From Pseudovibrio sp. Alg231-02 (GTDB taxonomy: Bacteria > Pseudomonadota > Alphaproteobacteria > Rhizobiales > Stappiaceae), in the NCBI RefSeq assembly GCF_900143565.1, contig NZ_FREX01000007.1:9-64008 (forward strand): 64,000 nucleotides of DNA, written 5' to 3'. The position numbers were made by a program, and so were the translations under genes. Position 1 is the stretch's first letter. Each line of letters starts with the position of its first letter. A model generated the notes under the pieces. It saw only the letters and a list, made by a program, of their open reading frames with translations. It was not told where the DNA came from and did not search any database. This document shows positions 49,723-57,379 of the stretch, in pieces.

Positions 49723-50223
49723 TTAGGTCCCGTCGGCAGCCTCGGCACTCATTTCCCCAATAAGTCCCTCTGCGTTTTTCTGCACCTTTTCCATCAATGT
49801 CAGAAGAACCGCCTGTTCTTCCGCTGAAAGGTTCCCAGTCAGTGCTGCTTCCACATCCCGGACCAACGGAATGACATCGTTGAATACGGCAAGGCCTTTT
49901 TCGGTCAGGCGCAGGACGGACTTGCGGCGGTCTTCTCCGTCAATGTCGCGGCGCAGGAACTCTTTCTTACGAAGGGCCTGCACAGCGCGGCTGACATTCA
50001 CCTTGTCCATACTGGAGCGCTCGACGATCTCAGAGGCGGACAGCGCCTGATTGCGACCCAGAATTGCCATGGTGCGCCACTCAGAGACGCTGAGTCCGTA
50101 CCGTTCCCGGTAAACACTTGAGACAGCAGTACTAACGGCAGTGCCAAAAACACGGACCTTATAGGGAAAGAACGACCCAAGCTGGAAGTCTTCCTTGTCC
50201 ATCGTGTTATTCGCAGTCGCCAT
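49723..50223 (-). CDS. MarR-family transcriptional regulator
   Basis: A 166-residue winged-helix protein: FQLGSFFPYKVRVFGTAVST, YGLSVSEWRTMAILGRNQAL, the recognition helix SSMDKVNVSRAVQALRKKEF and the wing RRDIDGEDRRKSVLRLTEKG. It is divergent from the fumarylacetoacetase operon and upstream of maiA, a setting like those of MarR-type repressors of aromatic-acid pathways; ligand unknown. Three consecutive ATG codons (50229, 50226, 50223) are possible starts. I chose 50223 since the purine-rich ACGAGA lies at proper distance from it; a start at 50262 is also open. Confidence 0.9.
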   Translation of the reverse strand: MATANNTMDKEDFQLGSFFPYKVRVFGTAVSTAVSSVYRERYGLSVSEWRTMAILGRNQALSASEIVERSSMDKVNVSRAVQALRKKEFLRRDIDGEDRRKSVLRLTEKGLAVFNDVIPLVRDVEAALTGNLSAEEQAVLLTLMEKVQKNAEGLIGEMSAEAADGT

Positions 50224-50533
50224 CATCATGTCTCGTTGGTTTAAAATGAAACTATTGCACACTCATACTTGCACAATCATCCTGATAGTATCAATTGCAA
50301 CTATATGTCAAGAGCATGATCAACGTCTTTGATATATATCCAAAAGTATAATAATCAGCTATTTTTAGCCATTTTGCAGCATTTTAGCCCGCTTTCTTAC
50401 GCTTAGGGAATTTGTTTTGGCGGAAAATGTTATTGACAAAGTTACAAGTGAAACTATTCTGAGATTAGATAAATTACAGATTGCCTGAGTCTGGGAGGAC
50501 TTTGCTGTGATCTTCAATTGCCAAGGATGTGTT
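50224..50533. other. Divergent promoter region of marR and the fumarylacetoacetase operon
   Basis: About 310 bp of A/T-rich noncoding DNA. Visible elements are a good promoter for the plus strand (50433-50460), GAAACTATT in two copies (50248-50256 and 50450-50458, the second covering the -10 region), and TTGCACA twice (50255-50261 and 50269-50275). The copy over the -10 element would suit binding by the MarR repressor. Confidence 0.5.
50433..50460 (+). promoter_or_regulatory. Candidate sigma-70 promoter of the fumarylacetoacetase operon
   Basis: TTGACA (50433-50438), a 16-base spacer and TATTCT (50455-50460) make a near-consensus -35/-10 pair, about 75 bp before the chosen start. GAAACTATT overlaps the -10 element and recurs 200 bp upstream near the marR start. 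Confidence 0.6.
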
Positions 50534-51802
50534 ATGACGAGTTGGATCGAGAGTGCGAACGCACCGCACTGCCATTTCCCAATCCAGAATCTTCCCTACG
50601 GTGTGTTTGCCAAAAATGGAGAAGAGCCACGATGTGGTGTTGCGATCGGTGACATGGTTGTTGACATGGCTGTGCTGGAATCTGCCGGTCTGCTCAAGGC
50701 GGGCGGCACCACCACCGTTTTCGATAAGCCAACTCTGAATGACTTCATGGGCCTTGGCAAAACATCCTGGGACAGCATTCGCGAACAGCTGACTTCCCTG
50801 TTTGCAAAAGGCGGCAATGACGCGCTTTCCGGCAACGATACGCTGAAAGCAAAAGCGCTGGTGCCTATGAGCGCGGCGCAGATGTTCCTGCCCTTTGCAG
50901 TTTCCGAATACACCGACTTTTACGCCGGCAAGCAGCATGCCATGAACATTGGCACCATCTTGCGCGGCGCTGAGAATGCACTACCACCAAACTGGTTGCA
51001 TATCCCAATCGGATACAATGGCCGCGCCTCAACGGTCATTGTATCCGGTACAGATATCAAGCGCCCATTGGGCCAGACCAAAGCGCCAACCGCTCAGGTC
51101 CCATCTTTCAAAGCCTGTGCGCGCCTCGACATTGAGCTGGAAATGGGCGCTGTTGTTGGGACGCCAAGCACCATGGGTCAGCCGATCACCGTGCAGGAAG
51201 CCGATGACATGATCTTCGGTTACGTGCTGCTCAACGACTGGTCCGCCCGTGACATTCAGGGCTGGGAATACCAGCCGCTTGGTCCGTTTCAGGCAAAAGC
51301 ATTCGCAACCTCCATCAGCCCATGGGTTGTAACGAAGGCAGCGCTGGAATCCTTCCGCACCAGCACACCGGAGCGTGAAAAGGAACTTCTGCCTTACCTC
51401 AATGAGCCGGGTCCGATGATCTACGACATCGAGCTACAGGCCTACATGCAGCCGGAAGGCGCTGATAAAGCGACACTGCTCTGCCACACCAACTACAACC
51501 GCATGTACTACTCTGCGGCACAGCAGCTGACACACCATGCCATTGGCGGCTGTAAAATGAACACGGGCGACTTGCTCGGCTCTGGCACCATTTCCGGTGC
51601 AGAAAGGTGCGAGTTTGGCTCCCTGATGGAACTCACATGGGGTGGCAAAGAGCCAATCACTCTGGACAGCGGTGAAAGCCGCACGTTCATCGAGGACGGT
51701 GACACCCTGACGCTGACAGGCTGGGCGCAGGGCGATGGCTTCCGCATTGGCTTCGGCGAATGCACCGGCAAAATTCTGCCAGCTCCAGATTTCAAAGCTT
51801 AA
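50534..51802 (+). CDS. fahA: Fumarylacetoacetase
   Basis: A 422-residue enzyme that closely follows the human FAH pattern: FPIQNLPYGVFAKNG, EYTDFYAGKQHAMNIGTILR (near residue 120), NALPPNWLHIPIGYNGRAST, RLDIELEMGAVVG (metal Glu pair), LLNDWSARDIQGWEYQPLGP, KAFATSISPWVVT and GDLLGSGTISG. It hydrolyses fumarylacetoacetate to fumarate and acetoacetate, the last step of homogentisate breakdown. ATG 50534 matches the family's start and has AAGGA ahead; a GTG at 50507, which also has a good site, would add nine residues. It begins the plus-strand aromatic operon. Confidence 0.95.
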   Translation: MTSWIESANAPHCHFPIQNLPYGVFAKNGEEPRCGVAIGDMVVDMAVLESAGLLKAGGTTTVFDKPTLNDFMGLGKTSWDSIREQLTSLFAKGGNDALSGNDTLKAKALVPMSAAQMFLPFAVSEYTDFYAGKQHAMNIGTILRGAENALPPNWLHIPIGYNGRASTVIVSGTDIKRPLGQTKAPTAQVPSFKACARLDIELEMGAVVGTPSTMGQPITVQEADDMIFGYVLLNDWSARDIQGWEYQPLGPFQAKAFATSISPWVVTKAALESFRTSTPEREKELLPYLNEPGPMIYDIELQAYMQPEGADKATLLCHTNYNRMYYSAAQQLTHHAIGGCKMNTGDLLGSGTISGAERCEFGSLMELTWGGKEPITLDSGESRTFIEDGDTLTLTGWAQGDGFRIGFGECTGKILPAPDFKA

Positions 51803-51816
51803 TTAGGATAGTGACG

Positions 51817-52767
51817 ATGGCTAAAGCATTTGCATCCAGTGGCGACATGGAAGCCAAAAAGATCTCCTTCACCGAAGTTGGACGCGATCTGTACGCGTTC
51901 ACCGCTGAAGGTGATCCAAACACCGGCGTTATCATTGGTGATGACAGCGTCATGGTGGTTGATGCGCAGGCGACCCCTGTCATGGCTCAGCTCGTGGTTG
52001 ATAAAATCCGCGAAGTGACTGACAAGCCGATCAAATACGTGACCTTGTCGCACTACCACGCTGTGCGCGTGCTGGGAGCATCCGGTTACGGCGCTTCAGA
52101 AATCATTGCCTCTGAAAAGTGTGAGGGCATGATCTATGAGCGCGGTCAGGAAGACTGGGACTCCGAGTTCGGTCGCTTCCCACGCCTGTTTGATGCAGCA
52201 GACTCCATTCCGGGCCTCACATGGCCAACCATGACCTTCAAAGACCGCATGACCATCAACATGGGCAGCCGCAAGGTTGAGCTGATGCATCTGGGCCGTG
52301 CCCACACTGCAGGCGACATTGTTGCATGGGTTCCCGATGAAGGCGTGATGTTCACTGGTGACATTGTTGAGTACTACTCTGCTTGTTACTGCGGCGACGG
52401 TCACTTCAAGGACTGGGGCAACACGCTCGACGCAATCAAAGCCTACACTCCAGACGCAATTGCACCGGGTCGCGGTGATGCGCTTGTGGGTCAGGACATG
52501 GTCAACAAAGCCATTGAAAACACGCGCGACTTTGTTGAGAGCACCTATAAACCAGCCGCCCGCGTGGCAGTACGAGGCGGCACGCTGAAAGAAGCATGGG
52601 ACGCAGTGCGCGCAGAATGCGATCCGAAATTCGCTGACTACGCAATCTACGAGCATTGTCTGCCATTCAATGTCGCACGCGCTTTTGACGAAGCTCGCGG
52701 CATTGACACCCCCCGTATCTGGACAGCCGAACGCGATCAGGAAATGTGGGCAGCATTGCAGGGCTAA
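51817..52767 (+). CDS. Metallo-beta-lactamase-fold protein with altered metal-binding motif
   Basis: A 316-residue MBL-fold protein. In the usual HxHxDH position it has LSHYHAVRVLGASGYG: the first two His are kept but Asp and the last His are replaced by Val and Arg. The later ligands look present (LGRAHTAGDIVAW, MFTGDIVEYY). A Cys pair follows in YSACYCGDGHF. The second metal site is therefore probably lost, so it may bind one metal or have another role. I recall the same HYHAVR variant in homologues in similar aromatic gene clusters, which argues against a mutation, but I could not check. ATG 51817 lies 14 bp after fahA, with AGGATAG ahead. Function unknown; perhaps a lactonase or hydrolase of the ring-cleavage branch. 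Confidence 0.85.
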   Translation: MAKAFASSGDMEAKKISFTEVGRDLYAFTAEGDPNTGVIIGDDSVMVVDAQATPVMAQLVVDKIREVTDKPIKYVTLSHYHAVRVLGASGYGASEIIASEKCEGMIYERGQEDWDSEFGRFPRLFDAADSIPGLTWPTMTFKDRMTINMGSRKVELMHLGRAHTAGDIVAWVPDEGVMFTGDIVEYYSACYCGDGHFKDWGNTLDAIKAYTPDAIAPGRGDALVGQDMVNKAIENTRDFVESTYKPAARVAVRGGTLKEAWDAVRAECDPKFADYAIYEHCLPFNVARAFDEARGIDTPRIWTAERDQEMWAALQG

Positions 52768-52794
52768 CTAAGCGACAGGGATTGGATTTTCGTG

Positions 52795-53289
52795 ATGAAG
52801 GTACTTTGGGCAGGACTAGCGCTTCTAATGAGCATCAGCTCTGCTCAGAGCTGCCAGATTGATAGTAAGTTCGATCCTTTTTACTACGCAAATTCAGCGG
52901 ACACAGTGCTAATTGGTGATATTTCTCAGTACAAGGCGTTCGCGATTGAAAAACACGGCATCAAATTCAAGTTTGCGAAGTTCTTTGTAACACCTAAGCA
53001 GCTCTTTTCAGGCGTTCATGAAGACCCGTTTTGGGCAGTATGGTGGTCAACAGTTCGGTTTAGTCCCCCTTCCCAAAGACCTGGGACTTCGCTCATAGCT
53101 CTCCGCAGCCAAAGTGACCCACACGGATTTAATGTATCTAAAGAAGTCCTTCAAGACACCGTTGGAAATGACTTCTTAGAGGTCCTCCAAGACCTTTGTT
53201 ACCCGGAATCAGCGATATTCCACCCTCATTCGCCTGAAGCACAGGCAATCATTGAAGTACTCGGAAAACAAACCGAAGCGGAACAATAA
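52795..53289 (+). CDS. Secreted protein of unknown function inside the aromatic operon
   Basis: A 164-residue protein with a Sec signal peptide (MKVLWAGLALLMSISSAQS, cut before CQI). The mature part has three Cys (CQIDSKF near the new N terminus, LCYPESAIF, and none between), many aromatics and no motif I recognise. If the Cys right after the cut were lipidated it would be a lipoprotein, but the residues before it (SAQS) do not form a proper lipobox. It is more A/T-rich than its neighbours and has no evident link to aromatic catabolism, so it may be a later insertion. It lies 27 bp after the MBL gene and 42 bp before the flavin hydroxylase. ATG 52795 is preferred to GTG 52792. Confidence 0.6.
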   Translation: MKVLWAGLALLMSISSAQSCQIDSKFDPFYYANSADTVLIGDISQYKAFAIEKHGIKFKFAKFFVTPKQLFSGVHEDPFWAVWWSTVRFSPPSQRPGTSLIALRSQSDPHGFNVSKEVLQDTVGNDFLEVLQDLCYPESAIFHPHSPEAQAIIEVLGKQTEAEQ

Positions 53290-53331
53290 TTTCTGAGCGG
53301 ATACCAAACATCGAAACTGGGAGGTTTTGAC

Positions 53332-54948
53332 TTGAAAAAGATTTTCGAAGTTCCGCTTTATCCATATGTCCGGTCGCCGGATCAGGATGCGGAAAAGGCA
53401 GTGCGCCATAAGGTTGTTGTGGTGGGAGCAGGCCCGATTGGTCTAGCCGCAGCAATTGAACTGGCTATGCAGGACGTTGAAGTTGTTGTTGTCGACGACA
53501 ACGACAAAGTGAGCTGGGGTTCCCGTGCGGTTTGCTATGCAAAGCGTCCGCTGGAAATCCTCGACCGCATTGGCTGTGGTGATCAGTTTGTCGACAAAGG
53601 CGTTCAGTGGAACGTGGGCAAGGTGTTCTTTGACGAGCGTCAGGTTTATCAGTTTGACCTGTTGCCAGAAGACGGCCACAAGCGTCCGGCTTTCATCAAC
53701 CTGCAACAGTATTACTTTGAAGAGTATCTGGTTGACCGGGTCAAAGAGCTGCAAGCACAGGGCAAGCCTATCGAGATCCGGGGCAACAACAAGGTTGTCT
53801 CCGTAGATCAGGGCAGTGACTTTGCAACTGTTGAGCTGGAAACACCGGAAGGCAATTACTCCGTTGAAGCCGACTGGGTGATCGCGTGTGATGGCGCAGC
53901 CTCTCCAATCCGTGCCATGATGGGTATGGATTTTGTAGGCCGCATCTTTGAAGACAACTTCCTGATTGCTGACGTGGTCATGGAAGCGAACTTCCCGACG
54001 GAGCGCTGGTTCTGGTTCGATCCGCCATTCAACCGTGGTCAGTCCGCTCTTCTTCACAAGCAGCCAGACAATGTGTGGCGCATCGATCTCCAGCTTGGCT
54101 GGGATGTCGACAAGGAAGAAGAGAAGAAGCCGGAAAACGTCATTCCACGCCTGAAAGCCATGCTGGGCGAGGATGTGAACTTCGAGCTTGAGTGGGTTTC
54201 CATCTACACCTTCCAGTGCCGCCGTATGGAACAGTTCCGCAAAGGCCGTGTGATCTTTGCGGGTGACAGTGCTCATCAGGTGTCTCCGTTTGGTGCCCGC
54301 GGTGCGAACTCCGGCCTGCAGGACACAGACAACCTGATCTGGAAGCTGAAGCTGGTGATGGACGGTACGGCACCAATGAGCCTGCTGGACACATACGATG
54401 AAGAGCGTGTTTTTGCGGCTGAAGAGAACATTTTGAACTCTTCGCGCTCCACCGACTTCATCACGCCGAAATCTGCGATCAGCCGTGTGTTCCGCAATGC
54501 TGTGCTGGACCTTTCCGAGGCTGCCGAGTTTGCCCGCCCGCTGGTCAACTCCGGTCGTCTGTCCGTTCCGGCCACTTATGACGGGTCTTCTCTGAACAGT
54601 GATGATTGTGCTGGCATGCCAGTGCGCTCCCGTCCGGGCTCTCCGGCAGCAGATGCACCAACGGCGAATGGCTGGTTGCTGGATCAGATGGGCAACAAAT
54701 TTCAGTTGCTGGCAATCAACACAGATGTGCCAGACACTGTCGATGTTGGCGGTGTAACCATCTCTGCCCTGCACGTGAACGCGACCGACGAGATCAAGGA
54801 TCGTTATCTGGGAGACAAGTCTTCCGCTGTTTATCTGATGCGCCCGGACCAGCACGTTGCTGCCCGTTGGGAGACCTATGACGGAGCAAACGTCGCACAG
54901 GCCCTGAACCGCGCTATCGGCATTTTTGAGCAGGAGGCCGCACAATGA
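53332..54948 (+). CDS. FAD-dependent aromatic hydroxylase (group A, MhpA-like)
   Basis: A 538-residue flavin monooxygenase: GxGxxG in VVVVGAGPIGLAAAIELA (near residue 30), the NAD(P)H/FAD DG motif in WVIACDGAASPIRAMMG, and the GD motif in GRVIFAGDSAHQVSPFGARG with NSGLQDTDNLIWKL. A C-terminal thioredoxin-like domain follows, as in MhpA and phenol hydroxylases. It would add a hydroxyl to a phenolic acid with NAD(P)H and O2, giving a hydroquinone or catechol for ring opening. The start is TTG 53332, eight bases after GGGAGG; no ATG exists near the N terminus. It overlaps the DUF2783 gene by 4 bases. Exact substrate unknown. Confidence 0.92.
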   Translation: MKKIFEVPLYPYVRSPDQDAEKAVRHKVVVVGAGPIGLAAAIELAMQDVEVVVVDDNDKVSWGSRAVCYAKRPLEILDRIGCGDQFVDKGVQWNVGKVFFDERQVYQFDLLPEDGHKRPAFINLQQYYFEEYLVDRVKELQAQGKPIEIRGNNKVVSVDQGSDFATVELETPEGNYSVEADWVIACDGAASPIRAMMGMDFVGRIFEDNFLIADVVMEANFPTERWFWFDPPFNRGQSALLHKQPDNVWRIDLQLGWDVDKEEEKKPENVIPRLKAMLGEDVNFELEWVSIYTFQCRRMEQFRKGRVIFAGDSAHQVSPFGARGANSGLQDTDNLIWKLKLVMDGTAPMSLLDTYDEERVFAAEENILNSSRSTDFITPKSAISRVFRNAVLDLSEAAEFARPLVNSGRLSVPATYDGSSLNSDDCAGMPVRSRPGSPAADAPTANGWLLDQMGNKFQLLAINTDVPDTVDVGGVTISALHVNATDEIKDRYLGDKSSAVYLMRPDQHVAARWETYDGANVAQALNRAIGIFEQEAAQ

Positions 54949-55166
54949 GCCATCTGAATACAAAAGCAAACATCGCCAAACCGGACGAGTTTTATCACGA
55001 TCTTCTGGTTCTGCATGAAGGACGTTCTGAAGAGGAAAGCGAAGCGCTCAACGCCAAGCTGGTTCTCATTCTTGCCAACCACATCGGGGATGCAAGTGTT
55101 CTTCGTGAAGCAATGGACCTGGCTTCCAAAACACAGGCCAGAATACAGGGAGGAGGCGAGGCTTAA
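54945..55166 (+). CDS. DUF2783 protein
   Basis: A 73-residue soluble helical protein: MSHLNTKANIAKPDEFYHDL then LLVLHEGRSEEESEALNAKL and LVLILANHIGDASVLREAMD. DUF2783 proteins typically lie beside MhpA-like hydroxylases, as here (4-base overlap), and are probably small partners or subunits. No catalytic residues are evident. It lies 19 bp before the VOC gene. Its role is not known to me. Confidence 0.85.
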   Translation: MSHLNTKANIAKPDEFYHDLLVLHEGRSEEESEALNAKLVLILANHIGDASVLREAMDLASKTQARIQGGGEA

Positions 55167-55185
55167 TCGCCTCGGTTAGAGTCTT

Positions 55186-55728
55186 ATGAAAATTGAGCAA
55201 ATTCACCACGTTGCCTACCGTTGTAAAGACGCAAAAGAGACCGTTGAGTGGTACACCAAAAACCTCAACATGGACTTCGTACTGGCCATTGCAGAGGACA
55301 AGGTTCCTTCCACACACGAGCCTGATCCGTACATGCATCTGTTCCTTGATGCAGGCAACGGCAACGTGCTGGCATTCTTTGAACTGCCAACAAAGCCGGA
55401 AATGGGCCGCGACGAGAACACACCAATCTGGGTGCAGCACATTGCCTTCAAAGTGAAGGACCGTGAAACTCTGATCGAGTTTAAAGAGCACCTTGAAGGC
55501 AACGGCATTGATGTGCTGGGCGTGACAGATCACTCCATCTTCCACTCCATTTACTTCTTCGATCCAAACGGACACCGCGTCGAGCTGGCATGTCCAGATC
55601 CTGCAGAAGAAGAGAAACTCAAGCGTCTCGATGCTGTGAAGTGGGACATGCTGGAAGAGTGGAGCCGCACCAAGAAAGCGCCAAAACACGCTGACTGGCT
55701 GCACGCAAAAGAACTCGGCAAAGCCTAG
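55186..55728 (+). CDS. VOC-family protein, candidate ring-cleavage dioxygenase
   Basis: A 180-residue protein of the vicinal-oxygen-chelate superfamily, with two betaalphabetabetabeta modules. Candidate metal ligands occur at the usual places: His in EQIHHVAYRC, His in WVQHIAFKVKD and Glu in GHRVELACPD. VOC members include extradiol dioxygenases, glyoxalases and epimerases. Between a hydroxylase and fumarylacetoacetase/maleylacetoacetate isomerase, and with no HmgA or gentisate dioxygenase in the window, it is the best local candidate for ring opening; this is inference. The Lys/Glu-rich tail (about 148-180) is unusual for small VOC proteins. The start ATG 55186 has no strong site, only GGTTAGAG. 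Confidence 0.85.
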   Translation: MKIEQIHHVAYRCKDAKETVEWYTKNLNMDFVLAIAEDKVPSTHEPDPYMHLFLDAGNGNVLAFFELPTKPEMGRDENTPIWVQHIAFKVKDRETLIEFKEHLEGNGIDVLGVTDHSIFHSIYFFDPNGHRVELACPDPAEEEKLKRLDAVKWDMLEEWSRTKKAPKHADWLHAKELGKA

Positions 55729-55816
55729 GATCAGGATTGCCTGAAGAATGGGGACTGGGAGGTTCCCGTTCTTCACCCAACAAAATGATTTTATTGGTAT
55801 CTTTAGGGAGGGAGCC

Positions 55817-56866
55817 ATGGAATTCTTGAAGACGAAAGTTGCCCGCCGCACGCTGCTTGGCATGGCAACAGCTGCCATGTTGGCGCCAACTGCATTTGCA
55901 ACCGCTGCTTACGCAGAAACCAAGCTGGTTCTTTCCAGCTGGCTGCCACCACGCCACCCGATTGTGGTCAACGCAATCAAGCCCTGGGCAAAGGAAGTTA
56001 AGAAGGTTACCGATGGCCGCGTTTCTGTGCGCGTTCTGGCGAAATCTGCTGGCGCTCCACCTGCGCACTTTGACATGGCGGCGGATGGTGTTGTCGACAT
56101 CACATACGGTCTGCATTCCTTCACCAAAGACAACCGTTTCCAGCGCTCCCGCATCGGCCAGTTCTCCTTCCTTGGAGATGACGCTGTTTCCGGCTCCAAA
56201 GCATTTTGGGATGTTTACGCAAACGATCTGGATGCACAGGCAGAGCACAAAGGTACCAAGGTTCTTGGCCTCTTTGTTCACGGTCCGGGCGTGTTCCATA
56301 ACAACGTGCGCAAGCTGAACACTCCAGCAGACATCGAAGGCCTGAAGATCCGTGTTCCGGGCGGTTACATTGCTGATCTGGCAAGCGATCTTGGCGCGTC
56401 TCCGCTGTTCATGCCATCCGGCGAAGTCTATGAGACCCTGTCTCGCGGCATCATCGACGGTGTGACTTTCACCTATGAAGCGTTGACCGCGTTCAAACTG
56501 CTGGACCACGTCAAATATTCCATGCGCGTTCCAGGTGGCATCTACAACACCACATGGTTCCTCGTGATGAACGAAGGCAAGTGGGACGGTATTTCTGCTG
56601 AAGATCAGGCTGCCATCATGGCAATCTCCGGCGATGCTTTTGCTGAGCGTGTGGGTAAGGCATGGAACGGTGCGGATGAAAAAGCAATCGAACGCATCAA
56701 CAAAGCTGGCATCGAAATTTATGATGCATCTCCTGAAATGGTTGCGGCCATCAAGGAAAAAGCTGCTGCCTATGAGACCGAATGGGCAAAGGCTGTTGCA
56801 GAAGATGGCTTTGACGGCACTGCTGCTCTCAAAAAATTCCGTAAATCTACAGGCGTAGAAAAGTGA
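55817..56866 (+). CDS. TRAP transporter substrate-binding protein (DctP type)
   Basis: A 349-residue periplasmic protein. The N terminus (KVARRTLLGMATAAMLAPTA) has an RR that may be a twin-arginine signal, though the usual following residues differ, so Sec export is also possible. The fold is DctP: VLSSWLPPRHPIVVNAIKPW, DGVVDITYGLHSF, then ADIEGLKIRVPGGYIADLA, with the arginine that binds a carboxylate, and GIIDGVTFTYEALT. An aromatic carboxylate is the natural guess given the operon. ATG 55817 follows GGGAGGGAG. Its stop overlaps the small permease start (GTGA). Confidence 0.94.
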   Translation: MEFLKTKVARRTLLGMATAAMLAPTAFATAAYAETKLVLSSWLPPRHPIVVNAIKPWAKEVKKVTDGRVSVRVLAKSAGAPPAHFDMAADGVVDITYGLHSFTKDNRFQRSRIGQFSFLGDDAVSGSKAFWDVYANDLDAQAEHKGTKVLGLFVHGPGVFHNNVRKLNTPADIEGLKIRVPGGYIADLASDLGASPLFMPSGEVYETLSRGIIDGVTFTYEALTAFKLLDHVKYSMRVPGGIYNTTWFLVMNEGKWDGISAEDQAAIMAISGDAFAERVGKAWNGADEKAIERINKAGIEIYDASPEMVAAIKEKAAAYETEWAKAVAEDGFDGTAALKKFRKSTGVEK

Positions 56867-57375
56867 TCGGGTCTAACAACTCTTCAGGGGGCGCATCGCG
56901 GGTGCGCTCCCTCGCCAACCTCATTGAGCTTGGCCTTGGAATATGTTGCGCGTTACTCCTCGCGGGTCTGACTGGCCTTACAGTCGTTGATGTTGTTGGC
57001 CGTTACTGGTTCAACGCTCCTGTTCGCGGTGCTTTTGAGATCACCCAGCTGATGCTTGGTGCTCTGGTTTTTACAGCTTTGCCGCTGACAACCTCTCGTA
57101 AAGAACATGTTGAAGTGGACATGATCTACGGCATGGTTCCTCCGGTCATGCAGTCTCTGATGAAGGGCATTGCCTGGTCTGTTTCCACTGTCACGCTCCT
57201 GATCCTCTCCTGGCGGCTGGCTGCACACGCAGAACGCCTTATGGAAGATGGAGCCGTCACCAATGCTTTGGACATCCCATTGGCACCCCTTGCCTGGATC
57301 GCTGCTGTCTCTGCGCTGCTGAGCGCCGGTTACACATTCGTATTCTTCAAAAAAGCATTCCGCAGAGGTTTTTAA
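56863..57375 (+). CDS. TRAP transporter small permease (DctQ type)
   Basis: A 170-residue protein with four membrane helices (GLGICCALLLAGLTGLTVV; TQLMLGALVFTALPLT; GIAWSVSTVTLLILSWRL; LAWIAAVSALLSAGYTFVFF) and the DctQ phrase SRKEHVEVDMIYG. The start is GTG 56863, which overlaps the dctP stop, coupling translation. It works with the DctM-type subunit that follows after 4 bp. Confidence 0.92.
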   Translation: MIGSNNSSGGASRVRSLANLIELGLGICCALLLAGLTGLTVVDVVGRYWFNAPVRGAFEITQLMLGALVFTALPLTTSRKEHVEVDMIYGMVPPVMQSLMKGIAWSVSTVTLLILSWRLAAHAERLMEDGAVTNALDIPLAPLAWIAAVSALLSAGYTFVFFKKAFRRGF

Positions 57376-57379
57376 AGTC

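Noticed and set aside
51817-52767. Pseudogene call for the MBL-fold protein because of its changed metal motif
   Set aside because: The frame is intact and full length, in a tight operon with a normal ribosome-binding site, and the change looks like a family variant and not decay.
53443-54969. A 508-codon open frame on the minus strand across the flavin hydroxylase gene
   Set aside because: The plus-strand frame encodes a clear FAD hydroxylase with all motifs. The antisense frame is low-complexity His/Val/Leu text without domains.
55186-55728. 4-hydroxyphenylpyruvate dioxygenase
   Set aside because: At 180 residues it is only about half the length of that enzyme and lacks its C-terminal catalytic domain pattern, so only a general VOC call was made.
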